Assembly: GCA_031273845.1 (NCBI GenBank)
Contig: JAISRC010000081.1
Coordinates: forward strand, 1-43,795
DNA: 43,795 nucleotides
Origin: Desulfovibrio sp.
GTDB taxonomy: Bacteria > Desulfobacterota > Desulfovibrionia > Desulfovibrionales > Desulfovibrionaceae
Direction of reading: 5' to 3'
Position 1 is the first letter of the stretch, and every line of letters starts with the position of its first letter. Positions 8,202 to 15,321 of the stretch are shown here, one piece after another. Below the pieces are notes generated by a model that did no database searches, was not told where the DNA came from, and worked only from the letters and a program-made list of their open reading frames with translations. A program made the translations under genes and the position numbers.

Positions 8202-8328
8202 GGATCACTCCGGGCATGTCGGAGGCGGCGGGCGGAAGCAAAACGCATATGGCGTTAAAACCGCGTTAAACATGCGTTAATTTTTCAGTAACGGGGTTGC
8301 CCGGAACAACGGCGCACACAGGGACAAA
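8202..8328. promoter_or_regulatory. Non-coding gap between G and I with three GCGTTAA iterons (candidate central gyrase site)
   Basis: This 127-base gap breaks an otherwise packed late operon. It contains GCGTTAA at 8252-8258, 8263-8269 and 8274-8280, exactly 11 bases apart. In Mu the strong gyrase site (SGS) sits at the genome centre between genes G and I, which are the two genes flanking this gap. It lies about 19.5 kb from the presumed left end. The SGS role is inferred from position; the iterons could instead bind a regulator. Confidence 0.35.
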
Positions 8329-8832
8329 TCAGGCCCGCAAAAGGCGATTTATGGCGTTCACCAGAACGTCCGCAATTTCCTCTTTGTCTTCGGCGTTCAT
8401 TCCCCCCTGCTCGTCCACGGGCAGGATGGGCCGGGCGGGGATGTTCCCCCAGGGTATGGGACCGCCGCGCCGGGTCCGGCCGAACTGCCCCTGTCGCGCC
8501 CCGAAGTGCATGGTTGTGGCGTAAATCTTGTTGGTGCCGACGGACACGGTGTCGCCGGAAACGGAGGCGTTAAAGCTTGCGGCAAGGTCTCCTTTGACCT
8601 GCAATATCTTGCCGCTGTGCCCGGCGGCTTCCCTGCGGGCCAGGGTAACGGGGGAAAGCTCGGCCCAGGGCGCGCCCGTCACCGGGTCTGATTCCTCCTG
8701 GAAGCCTCTTTCAACGGCAGCGGACAGGACTCCTCCCAGGCCGTGCAGCACGGAAGGCAGGGCGCTGTTGAAACCGCGCAGACCCTCTATGGCGCTTTTC
8801 ATCTCTGTATCGTTGACTTCTATCGTGTACAT
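8329..8832 (-). CDS. Mu gpG-like virion morphogenesis/tail completion protein
   Basis: 167 residues of the phage_tail_S / gpG family. Typical features are the N-terminal helical part LRGFNSALPSVLHGLGGVL, then the segment DPVTGAPWAELSPVTLARR with KILQVKGDLAASFNASVSGDTVSVG, IYATTMHFGARQGQ and the C-terminal IPARPILPVD. These are the usual signature positions of the P2 gpS / Mu gpG group, which completes the tail or the head-tail interface. The start is ATG with only a weak RBS; it lies 112 bases after gpF, the gap being filled by a tRNA-like sequence. Confidence 0.88.
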   Translation of the reverse strand: MYTIEVNDTEMKSAIEGLRGFNSALPSVLHGLGGVLSAAVERGFQEESDPVTGAPWAELSPVTLARREAAGHSGKILQVKGDLAASFNASVSGDTVSVGTNKIYATTMHFGARQGQFGRTRRGGPIPWGNIPARPILPVDEQGGMNAEDKEEIADVLVNAINRLLRA

Positions 8833-8850
8833 AGTTATTCTCAGTTAAAC

Positions 8851-8942
8851 TCTGCGGGTGTACCCCGACAGGTAAGGGGCACTCGGCGGTCTTGCATTCG
8901 GGCCGCCCCTTGGCATGCGGGTTCGAGTCCCGCCCCTGCAGA
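8851..8942 (+). tRNA. tRNA-like cloverleaf between phage genes F and G (non-canonical, possibly a tRNA pseudogene)
   Basis: The plus strand, opposite to the late genes, folds as a four-arm cloverleaf. The acceptor-like helix is 8851-8858 with 8935-8942. The D-like arm is CCCC/GGGG at 8863-8866 and 8876-8879, with loop GACAGGTAA. A 7-bp arm is at 8885-8891 with 8901-8907, with a 9-base loop TTGCATTCG. The T arm is perfect: GCGGG, loop TTCGAGT, CCCGC, at 8917-8933. The T loop is a clear tRNA hallmark. The anticodon arm is abnormal (7 bp, 9-base loop), five bases separate the D and anticodon arms, and no CCA is encoded, so I do not assign an amino acid. It ends two bases before the gpF stop codon. 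Confidence 0.5.
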
Positions 8943-8944
8943 GA

Positions 8945-10264
8945 TCAGCGTATCCTGATATAGTCCGCGGCCCTTCTGTATATTTCCCTGTCAGTAGTGT
9001 AAGCGTTTACAACGGCGTCCAGGCGCGGCGCATACCGTGTGATCTTTTTTTGAGCCGGCATTTCCGCGGGTATCGTTATGCATCGGTTAGGGTTACTGTC
9101 AGGATACAGATAGACAACGCTGTTATGCCGTATATCCCACAAGACGGCCTCGGGCTGCGACAGCATGCGCGGTAGCGCAAGCAGTTGGCTGCGGGTCAGA
9201 GCGATGCCGAGGCGATGATGTCGCTCTCTATCCGCGTGCAACAGTTGTTTTTCCGGCAACACCAGTATCGTCGCCGGCTCAAAGCCTTTCTCCCGCACAA
9301 AATCCACTATATCCCGATCCACAAGGCCCACGGCCAGACTGCCCCTGCCCGCCGTGCGGTTGTCCAGCATCCGGGCCGCATCCCGTGCAAATTGCTCCTG
9401 CCGTAAGGGGCTGTTGTTGATGCTCTGTACAACCTCCGCATAGAGCTTCGGGTCCTCCACGCGGGACAGCCTGCGCGCCAGTTCCATGTCCGTCCCGAAG
9501 GCGGCCGCGCCGGGGTTGTAAGAAAATCCGGCATCAGTATAGACCTCAAGTCCCCCAGGCGTGCGGACACCGCTCACCGTGCGATCTTCCACAAGGCCGG
9601 TGTCCCGGTTGACGGTTTCCACCGTCTTTTCCAACATCCGCCCTTCGCTGTTTTGGACTTCCCGCCCTTCGCGCTCCATCGCACGGCGCGACAACGCCCG
9701 CGTCCGGCAACGGCAGCCCCATCCGTTGGGCGGATACCACACGTCCCAAAAAGGATCGTCATAAGGATAGACCGCGCCGTCATTGGCCGCATGAGCCGGG
9801 CGGGTCCGCTGATCCAGTACGGCGACATATTGCCAGTACGGGCGGTTTTCGGCGTCGGCGAGCTGCTCCTTGTAGCGCCCGGCCATGTATGCGCCCTGGA
9901 CGTTCTGGCGGTAGATAAGCTCAAGCCGGGCCGGGCTGCCCTGGCGTACCTTGCGCGCCCTGCCGTCAGGATCGACGTCAAAACGCGGCCCCCACCAGCC
10001 CTTTTTCTGCAAGATCGGCGTTAATTCCTTTACAAACCAGTCCCGCGTTTTCCCTTCTTGTAACGCTGTGCTCAGCGCCACGCGGATATCCCGCAACACA
10101 TCCATGCGGGCCACGGACGCGACGGTAAAGGCGCGGGCGTGGGCATCCTGCCACATATCGCGCCAATCAAAGGTTGTCGCGTACCCCTTGCTCTGGAAGT
10201 AGGCGACGGCATCGCGCGGGGCCATGCCGAAAGCGGCGGCCAAAGAAAAAGGCTTGTCGGCCAT
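8945..10264 (-). CDS. Head morphogenesis protein gpF (MuF) with C-terminal extension domain
   Basis: 439 residues from the ATG at 10262-10264 (MADKPFSLAAAFG), which overlaps the portal stop by one base; the longer upstream start is rejected. The N-terminal 240 residues form a MuF domain: RLELIYRQNVQGAYMAGRY, YWQYVAVLDQRTRPAHAANDGAVYPYDDPFW and the Cys-containing WYPPNGWGCRCRTRALS motif, each typical of Mu gpF. The protein is needed for head assembly and probably enters with the DNA. After about residue 300 comes a separate globular region (DFVREKGFEPATILVLPEKQL, HHRLGIALTRSQLLALP, ITRYAPRLDAVVNAY) that resembles the RelE/colicin-like (PBECR-type) nuclease tails fused to MuF proteins. The nuclease idea is an inference. 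Confidence 0.92.
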   Translation of the reverse strand: MADKPFSLAAAFGMAPRDAVAYFQSKGYATTFDWRDMWQDAHARAFTVASVARMDVLRDIRVALSTALQEGKTRDWFVKELTPILQKKGWWGPRFDVDPDGRARKVRQGSPARLELIYRQNVQGAYMAGRYKEQLADAENRPYWQYVAVLDQRTRPAHAANDGAVYPYDDPFWDVWYPPNGWGCRCRTRALSRRAMEREGREVQNSEGRMLEKTVETVNRDTGLVEDRTVSGVRTPGGLEVYTDAGFSYNPGAAAFGTDMELARRLSRVEDPKLYAEVVQSINNSPLRQEQFARDAARMLDNRTAGRGSLAVGLVDRDIVDFVREKGFEPATILVLPEKQLLHADRERHHRLGIALTRSQLLALPRMLSQPEAVLWDIRHNSVVYLYPDSNPNRCITIPAEMPAQKKITRYAPRLDAVVNAYTTDREIYRRAADYIRIR

Positions 10265-11940
10265 TATTCGCGCGCCTCGGTGACGCGGCCCCAAAGCTCA
10301 CTGACGAAAATCACGCGGGCCATGTGCTCTTGCAGGGCGTCCGCGTCCAGGGCGGGATAGAGGGCGGCGAGGCGGGCCATGAGCCGGTCCGGGGGCAGAC
10401 CGTCCCGCACCTCGGCCATGAGCGGCGCCAGCATGGTTTCCATCAAATTCTGCAATTCCGGCGCCACGGCGTCCAGGGCGGCGTCAAGATCCCGTTGCGC
10501 GGCGTTCTGCCGATCCGTGCCCGGCGGCTGCATGCCCGGCCGTGCGCCCAGGGCGACGGCGCCGGCCGCATCAAATTTCGCCCCGGCCTTGTCCTTATCC
10601 TTCTCCGGCTTGTCTTTTCCCGCCTTATCCCCGCCCGGATCGTCCTCGCTCTTTTCCGGCGCGGAATAGGCGGGCTTCAGGATTTCCTCATCGTCTTCCG
10701 GCATGGGGATGCGGGTTTTTTCGTGCGCCCAGGCGGCGGGTATGCGCATGACCGGCACCAGCTTGGGTATGGCGTCGGCCAGTTTTTGCAGATCCTCGGT
10801 TTCCGAAGCGTCAAAGCGGAACCACGGCGCAAGCCGGGGATCGTCCAGTCCGGCGTTGATTATGGCAAGGGGCAGGAGCAGTTGCCGGGAAAGCGTCCCG
10901 GCGATCTGGACGGCATCGGACACCAGCAGATCGTGCCGGACCTCCTCGTGGACGTTGCCCAGGGCGTTGGTGCTGGTCTTGCCGTCCGCCTGCGTGGTCA
11001 AAGTCCCGCCGAGCACGGCCTTGCTCATGCCGCGTTCGCAGTGCTCGATCATGGCCGTAAAAGGTTTTTCGGAAGCCCGCACCGCTTCCTTGAACTCCAC
11101 GGTCATGCCGTCGGGAATGATGCCGGCGGCATCCCGGCCCAGGGCGCGCAGGCCGTTCAACAGGTCTTTCTTTTCCTTTTCCGATGCGCTGATCGGGTAG
11201 GTCCCCAGGCGCAAAGGCAGGCCGTGTATTTCAAGGAACTCCGCAAAGCCGTTGCGGGCGTATGCTTTCAGCAGGAACGCCGCCATCAGCACCCGAAACA
11301 GGCCATAGCGGGCAAACCAGCCGCTTTTGCTTTTGTGCCTGTGGATGATCCAGCCCAGGGGCAAGAGCGGCTCGCCTTCCTGCGCTCCCCCGCGCAGGCG
11401 CAATTCGCGCTCCTCTCTCGACAACATAAACCAGTGCTGCGGGCGGAAATGCAGGGCGGCCGGGGCATGGAACTTGCCGTCGTAGCCCCACTCTATTTCA
11501 AGGGCCGAAAAACCGTGGCCTACGGCATCGGCCATGTCAAAGATGGTGTCCTCAAAGTCGGGGATGCCGTCGAACAGGGCGCGCACGATCTCCGCGTAGC
11601 CCTCGGCCTTTTTGCGGTCCTTGCCGTCCGGGGTGACGGCCGGCAGTATCTCCCAGTCCAGGGACAAGAGGGCGCGGCGCCGCTTGGAAAGCTCGGTAAA
11701 GATATGTTCGTCGGCGTCTTCCACATCGGAAAAAAGCCGATGCTGCTGCACAATGTCCCCGTTGTCGGCATCGTCCAGAATGCCGCGCAACTTCTTGGGC
11801 GTTAAGCCCTTGGTCAGATTCGTGAAACTCTCCGTTTCCAGTCCGGCCAGCTTCACACTCTGCATATCCGCGCCGCCGGACCCGCGCATGAAGGCCCCGG
11901 CCGCCGCCCTGATCCGCTCTATCAAACTCGGTTCTTTCAT
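10264..11940 (-). CDS. Portal protein (Mu gp29, DUF935)
   Basis: 558 residues, slightly longer than Mu gp29. DUF935 hallmarks: LTPKKLRGILDDADNGDIVQQHRLFSDVEDADEHIFTELSKRR (given here as one family region, residues about 45-90), FDTIFDMADAVGHGF with the ALEIEW motif, and GGTLTTQADGKTSTNALGNVHEEVR near residue 320. The portal forms the dodecameric DNA entry ring on which head assembly and packaging begin. The C-terminal 130 residues are a charged, lysine-rich linker (DKAGKDKPEKDKDKAGA) followed by a helical tail. The RBS GAGGA precedes the ATG. It sits between terminase and gpF, as in Mu. Confidence 0.94.
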   Translation of the reverse strand: MKEPSLIERIRAAAGAFMRGSGGADMQSVKLAGLETESFTNLTKGLTPKKLRGILDDADNGDIVQQHRLFSDVEDADEHIFTELSKRRRALLSLDWEILPAVTPDGKDRKKAEGYAEIVRALFDGIPDFEDTIFDMADAVGHGFSALEIEWGYDGKFHAPAALHFRPQHWFMLSREERELRLRGGAQEGEPLLPLGWIIHRHKSKSGWFARYGLFRVLMAAFLLKAYARNGFAEFLEIHGLPLRLGTYPISASEKEKKDLLNGLRALGRDAAGIIPDGMTVEFKEAVRASEKPFTAMIEHCERGMSKAVLGGTLTTQADGKTSTNALGNVHEEVRHDLLVSDAVQIAGTLSRQLLLPLAIINAGLDDPRLAPWFRFDASETEDLQKLADAIPKLVPVMRIPAAWAHEKTRIPMPEDDEEILKPAYSAPEKSEDDPGGDKAGKDKPEKDKDKAGAKFDAAGAVALGARPGMQPPGTDRQNAAQRDLDAALDAVAPELQNLMETMLAPLMAEVRDGLPPDRLMARLAALYPALDADALQEHMARVIFVSELWGRVTEARE

Positions 11941-11947
11941 AGTGTCC

Positions 11948-13588
11948 TCAGTTCCAGCGCGCGGGGCGCCAGTCGCCCGTAGGCGCCACGGTCATGATGG
12001 AGTCCTCGCTGATCGTGTAAAAGCCTTTGACAGCTATCTCCCACAGTTGATGCAGGGCATCCGGGCCGTCGTCATGATCGGCCATCGGGAAATGCCGCAA
12101 CTGGTCGATCAGGGTCTTTTGCGTATGATGCACCCGTATCCGGGCCGCCGCCATATAAGGTTGCAGCGTCTCAATCCGTAACTGTTTGTCCGTATGCACC
12201 TTGATCGCCCGCACGGGCAGGGCCACACCCTGCATAAGCCCTTTCTGCATCAGGACGTCGGCAAAAAATTCCTGAAACTGCACGGCTTCCACTGCCCATA
12301 TCAGGCAATTATATTGCCTGTGCAGGGCTATGGCGTCCTGTATGATGCCGTCCGGGTGGCGTTTTTTGATCAGCGCCTCCACAACGTCCAGAGTCATCGT
12401 CTCCCGGTTGTAACCGCCGATCAGCAGAGCCGACGGGTCGCGCCCCGCGCCCTGCTTGCCCATCGACGGGTCGATACTCCCGAAAAACAACCACTTGGGA
12501 TCGCGCTCAATCCAGAAATGGATGCAGTTCGCAAAGGGAGCGGCGTCCCCGGCCAGAGGATCGTTCTGCTGCTCGGAGTCAAAGGCGTTGTGATCCTCGG
12601 CGCGCAGGAGCATCAGGCGGTAGAGGTTACGCATGCCCGGCCAGGACACCACGGCCCCGGCGTCCATATCGGCCTTGCGGGCCATGTACAATTTCAGGGC
12701 CGCTTGCGGCCCTTCGGCGGCGTAGACGGCCTCCCACTGGTCCCACAGGGTCATGTCCCGCGGCCACTCAATCAGTGCGCGGAAGCGGAGCGCCCGCCAG
12801 CCGGGCTTGTTGAGCGTCCGGGCCAGCACGGAATCGTAGTGCAGGATCGTCCCCACATAGATGATGTCCAGGCTGCCGTCCGGCGGGCCGAGGTTGAGTA
12901 CCGTCTTTTGCAGCCAGCTTTGCAGTTTGTCCCGTTGTTCAGGCGAGACAACATTTTCATCGTTTTCCAGATCGTCAAGGATAACCAGATCCGGGCGGCG
13001 CGGGCCGTGGCGCAGGCCGCGCATTTTCTTTCCCGCGCCCAGGGCCTGCAATTTGACGTTGGACGGCGTGAGAGCCGTCCAGACGTTCCAGACCCGGCCC
13101 TGGCCGCAATGCTCCGCAAAATCGTTCTGCAGGCGCGGGTTGGCCTCAAGTTCGGCTTTTGCCGCTTCCAGTAACGCGGCGGCCTGCTCCTTGGTGTCGG
13201 CTATCAGCAAGAGGTAATGTCTCCTGCCCGTAACAACGCACCAGAGCAGGAAAAACAGGCCGACAAAGGTGCTCTTGGCTTCGCCGCGCGGGGCGGCGAC
13301 GGCGAGGTGCCCGCCCTCCGGCGCGTCGATCATTTCCGGCAAGGCGGCGTCCAGGGCCGTGTGCAGCACGGAGTCCCCGGCCCCCTCGGTGACGTAATGC
13401 GGGAAGTACAGGCGCCGGAAAAACGGGAAATCGTTATGTACCCGCGCCCGGCGCTCCCGGCACGCCCCAGGATCAACCGGGAAGGCCGAGCAGCCGGCCT
13501 CGATCTGGCGGCGCAAGGACTCGGCAAAGGCCGCAAGTTCAGCCAAAAAGTCTTTTTTGTTCAGTTTGGCGTCGAGCCGGCGTGACAT
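11948..13588 (-). CDS. Large terminase subunit (Mu gp28 family)
   Basis: 546 residues from ATG 13588 (the stop and start overlap as TGATG), or one codon more from a GTG. The ATPase Walker-A-like stretch is in APRGEAKSTFVGLFFLLW (about residue 100). The Walker B-like region is DLVILDDLENDENV. The nuclease domain starts around WLFFGSIDPSMGKQGAGRDPSALLIGG, with the acidic metal-binding residues typical of gp17/gp28 terminases, and continues with AVEAVQFQEFFADVL. It translocates DNA into the prohead and cuts headful-style. It lies between the small terminase-like protein and the portal. Confidence 0.95.
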   Translation of the reverse strand: MSRRLDAKLNKKDFLAELAAFAESLRRQIEAGCSAFPVDPGACRERRARVHNDFPFFRRLYFPHYVTEGAGDSVLHTALDAALPEMIDAPEGGHLAVAAPRGEAKSTFVGLFFLLWCVVTGRRHYLLLIADTKEQAAALLEAAKAELEANPRLQNDFAEHCGQGRVWNVWTALTPSNVKLQALGAGKKMRGLRHGPRRPDLVILDDLENDENVVSPEQRDKLQSWLQKTVLNLGPPDGSLDIIYVGTILHYDSVLARTLNKPGWRALRFRALIEWPRDMTLWDQWEAVYAAEGPQAALKLYMARKADMDAGAVVSWPGMRNLYRLMLLRAEDHNAFDSEQQNDPLAGDAAPFANCIHFWIERDPKWLFFGSIDPSMGKQGAGRDPSALLIGGYNRETMTLDVVEALIKKRHPDGIIQDAIALHRQYNCLIWAVEAVQFQEFFADVLMQKGLMQGVALPVRAIKVHTDKQLRIETLQPYMAAARIRVHHTQKTLIDQLRHFPMADHDDGPDALHQLWEIAVKGFYTISEDSIMTVAPTGDWRPARWN

Positions 13589-14097
13589 CACGCGCCTCGC
13601 TTGCCGAAATGTTGCGAAAGCAAGTGTCCGAAGGGTTCGACGATCTCTAAAAAGGCCGGGGCATGGGCGGGGAACGAATCACGCACGAACGCGCCGAGCA
13701 GGGAAAGGACTTCCAGAGCTACGGCCAGCTCGTTTGTTTCCGGTAATACACGTTTTGACGCGGCGACGGTCTTGTTGAAGGAATCGGCCAGGGACGCCAG
13801 CATGGATACCTTGGCCGCTGCGTCGTAAGCGTCCCCGGCGATACTCTCCATGAGCGTTTTGTGCTGCACGATATAATCGGCCAGCATCTGTCGGGCAACG
13901 GATTCCACTCCTTCCCCGGCGAGCAGGGAGGCGGCGCGCAGTTTGTCCCAGTCGTCGCCTTCGGCCAGGGCCTTGCGCTTCCAGCGCGCGGCCGTGCCCG
14001 GCGCGACGCCGGTACGGATCGCCGCCTGCTCCAACCCCAGGCGGTCAAAGACATAGGCGCTCCGCAGGGCGGCGCGCACGGCGTCCTTGTGAGCCAT
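13588..14097 (-). CDS. Small terminase-like DNA-binding protein (Mu gp27, DUF1804)
   Basis: 169 residues with an N-terminal helix-turn-helix (YVFDRLGLEQAAIRTGVAPGTAARWKRKALA, residues about 14-45) followed by helical oligomerisation regions (LLAGEGVESVARQMLADYIVQHKTLME and the C-terminal LLGAFVRDSFPAHAPAFLEIVEPFG). This matches DUF1804, Mu gp27, encoded directly before the large terminase. It probably recognises the phage end for packaging. Start ATG 14097; its stop overlaps the large terminase start. Confidence 0.87.
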   Translation of the reverse strand: MAHKDAVRAALRSAYVFDRLGLEQAAIRTGVAPGTAARWKRKALAEGDDWDKLRAASLLAGEGVESVARQMLADYIVQHKTLMESIAGDAYDAAAKVSMLASLADSFNKTVAASKRVLPETNELAVALEVLSLLGAFVRDSFPAHAPAFLEIVEPFGHLLSQHFGKRGA

Positions 14098-14102
14098 GAT
14101 AT

Positions 14103-14300
14103 TTACGCGCCCATCAGGGACTTGATGTAGGCGACGGTCAGGGACACGATGCCCCCGGACAGCCCGCCGGCAACGGCGCCGGAGACGGTCGCCCCGCGCT
14201 GTATGCTCTTGAGTTCCGCGGACACCTTGTCCATTTTGCCGTCTATGCGTTGCAACAATTCCCTGTCGGACAACGGTTGTCCGGGTTCAGTCTTTTTCAT
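14103..14300 (-). CDS. Small membrane-anchored late protein (function unknown)
   Basis: 65 residues from ATG 14300 (MKKTEPGQPLSDRELL), preceded by GAGG six bases upstream; an in-frame ATG at 14312 is less well supported. The N-terminal half is charged and helical (LLQRIDGKMDKVSAELKSI). The C-terminal 30 residues form one hydrophobic segment with small residues (GAVAGGLSGGIVSLTVAYI). The layout, amphipathic helix plus one membrane span, resembles small haemolysin XhlA-like or DUF2730 proteins at this place in Mu-like phages. It lies between holin and small terminase. Function not determined; a lysis accessory role is a guess. Confidence 0.6.
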   Translation of the reverse strand: MKKTEPGQPLSDRELLQRIDGKMDKVSAELKSIQRGATVSGAVAGGLSGGIVSLTVAYIKSLMGA

Positions 14301-14625
14301 TGCGATCCTCATTTGCGGATACCGATCCCGCGCCGGGACCGGGCATGTGTTTGATGCCTATGATGATCCGGCCCACAAAGGCATCAAGTATCGCGCCGCC
14401 GGAATAGCCGGACACGCCGACAACGGCGGCCTGCACGGATGATGTAAGGGAGGTTTCGGCGATTGCCAGATGCACGATCACGCCCGCAAAGGCCGACACG
14501 ACAAGACAGCCGGCAAGCTGGCGCAGGCTCTTGATGCCGTAGCGCCCCACGCGGGCGAAGCCCCCGAACACTCCCAACAAAAAGGCGGGCAGGATGCCCT
14601 CTATAAGACTACGCAGATTATCCAT
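14287..14625 (-). CDS. Phage holin (LydA/superfamily III type)
   Basis: 112 residues from ATG 14625 (MDNLRSLIEGILPAFLLG). Three hydrophobic segments are visible: ILPAFLLGVFGGFARVG, LRQLAGCLVVSAFAGVIVHLAI and VQAAVVGVSGYSGGAILDAFV. The last contains the GVSGYSGG motif typical of LydA-type holins. The C-terminus is polar (SVSANEDRNEKD). Holins form membrane lesions that let the lysozyme out. The gene sits with the lysozyme, spanins and terminase; its 3' end overlaps the next small gene by 14 bases. Upstream lies a palindromic repeat element that separates it from Rz1. Confidence 0.8.
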   Translation of the reverse strand: MDNLRSLIEGILPAFLLGVFGGFARVGRYGIKSLRQLAGCLVVSAFAGVIVHLAIAETSLTSSVQAAVVGVSGYSGGAILDAFVGRIIIGIKHMPGPGAGSVSANEDRNEKD

Positions 14626-14652
14626 CACTGGTTCCCGCCTTTGTCGCTTTCC

Positions 14653-14787
14653 TCTCAAAGCAATTTGATTTTGAGACGCCCCTGCCGGCGTTTAACGGCG
14701 AAAGCAAGTTTCGCCTACGCCTGCGGGGCGGGCGGCGGCGCTTCGCGCTTACGCCGCCTGAGCATTTTCAACTTTGGAATGCTCTAA
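14653..14787. repeat. Palindromic intergenic repeat element inside the prophage lysis region
   Basis: 135 bases between the Rz1 and holin genes consisting almost entirely of hairpins. These are TCTCAAA/TTTGAGA at 14653-14676, GGCGAAA/TTTCGCC further in, a GGCGGC.../...GCCGCC stem, and a terminal GAGCATT/AATGCTC hairpin at 14760-14784. The outer motif (GAGCATTTTCAACTTT) recurs at 28604-28838 and 40689-40817 in chromosomal DNA. The Rz1 stop codon lies inside the element. See findings. Confidence 0.7.
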
Positions 14788-15050
14788 TCGGCCAACGCGG
14801 CCAGGGCTTCCCTGTCCTTGGACATTTCAGCGCCCCATGCCATGAGCCGGGCCGTCCACTGTGCGAGGCGGCGCGCCGTCAACGGCTCGGGCGGCCTGGG
14901 CATCGGCTTGGGCTGATACAGCGCCGGAGGAGGCGCGAGGCGGATTACCTGCGGCACGGTCACTATCTCCGGTCTGGCTGTGGAGCACGCGCAAAGGGCG
15001 AATAAGAGCATCGGGCAAAGGAGCGTCAATATCGCATAACGGATGATCAT
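14784..15050 (-). CDS. Outer-membrane spanin lipoprotein (Rz1-like)
   Basis: 88 residues nested in another frame inside and beyond the Rz gene, the classic Rz/Rz1 arrangement. A signal peptide (MIIRYAILTLLCPMLLFALC) ends in a lipobox-like LCAC, after which the mature protein begins CSTARPEIVTVPQV. It is followed by the proline-rich APPPALYQPKPMPRPPEP typical of o-spanins. It should be lipidated and sit in the outer membrane, pairing with Rz to fuse the membranes during lysis. The C-terminal helix (LTARRLAQWTARLMAWGAEM) is longer than in minimal Rz1 proteins. The stop lies inside a palindromic repeat element, so the natural C-terminus may have been altered. Confidence 0.78.
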   Translation of the reverse strand: MIIRYAILTLLCPMLLFALCACSTARPEIVTVPQVIRLAPPPALYQPKPMPRPPEPLTARRLAQWTARLMAWGAEMSKDREALAALAD

Positions 15051-15321
15051 TTCCGGCTCCTGCTATGGCTGTGGCCGCGTCACGCGCGGCGGCGTTGAGG
15101 TCGGAGAGTTGCCGGTCACGGCGGGCCAGCACATCGGCCTGTAGCGCGTACTCCCGTTGTATTGCGTCCAGGGCGGCATCTTTGGCCGCAACGGCATCGG
15201 ACAGACGGGCATTTTCCGTCTGCGCGGCCTGATACTTCGCGTTCGCCGTGCCATAGAGCAGATACAGAGCACCGCAGCCGAGCAGAGCTACAGCGAGGGC
15301 TATGGCGAGGGCCTTGGTCAT
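14827..15321 (-). CDS. Inner-membrane spanin (Rz-like)
   Basis: 164 residues from ATG 15321, which overlaps the lysozyme stop as ATGA. The N-terminal membrane anchor (MTKALAIALAVALLGCGALY) is followed by a long coiled coil (AKYQAAQTENARLSDAVAAKD, AIQREYALQADVLARRDRQL) and a periplasmic part with DHPLCDIDAPLPDALIRPLRVL, typical of Rz i-spanins that include a conserved Cys near the C-terminus. It spans the periplasm to reach Rz1. The C-terminal about 45 residues are Ala/Arg-rich because they overlap the Rz1 frame. Confidence 0.82.
   Translation of the reverse strand: MTKALAIALAVALLGCGALYLLYGTANAKYQAAQTENARLSDAVAAKDAALDAIQREYALQADVLARRDRQLSDLNAAARDAATAIAGAGNDHPLCDIDAPLPDALIRPLRVLHSQTGDSDRAAGNPPRASSGAVSAQADAQAARAVDGAPPRTVDGPAHGMGR

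Noticed and set aside
7071-8258. A 395-codon plus-strand frame over the protease gene
   Set aside because: It mirrors the Ala/Lys-rich protease/scaffold gene on the minus strand, a common artefact in GC-rich DNA; no RBS or domain.
10174-11805. A 543-codon plus-strand frame
   Set aside because: Shadow of the portal gene, which has clear DUF935 features, RBS and Mu synteny.
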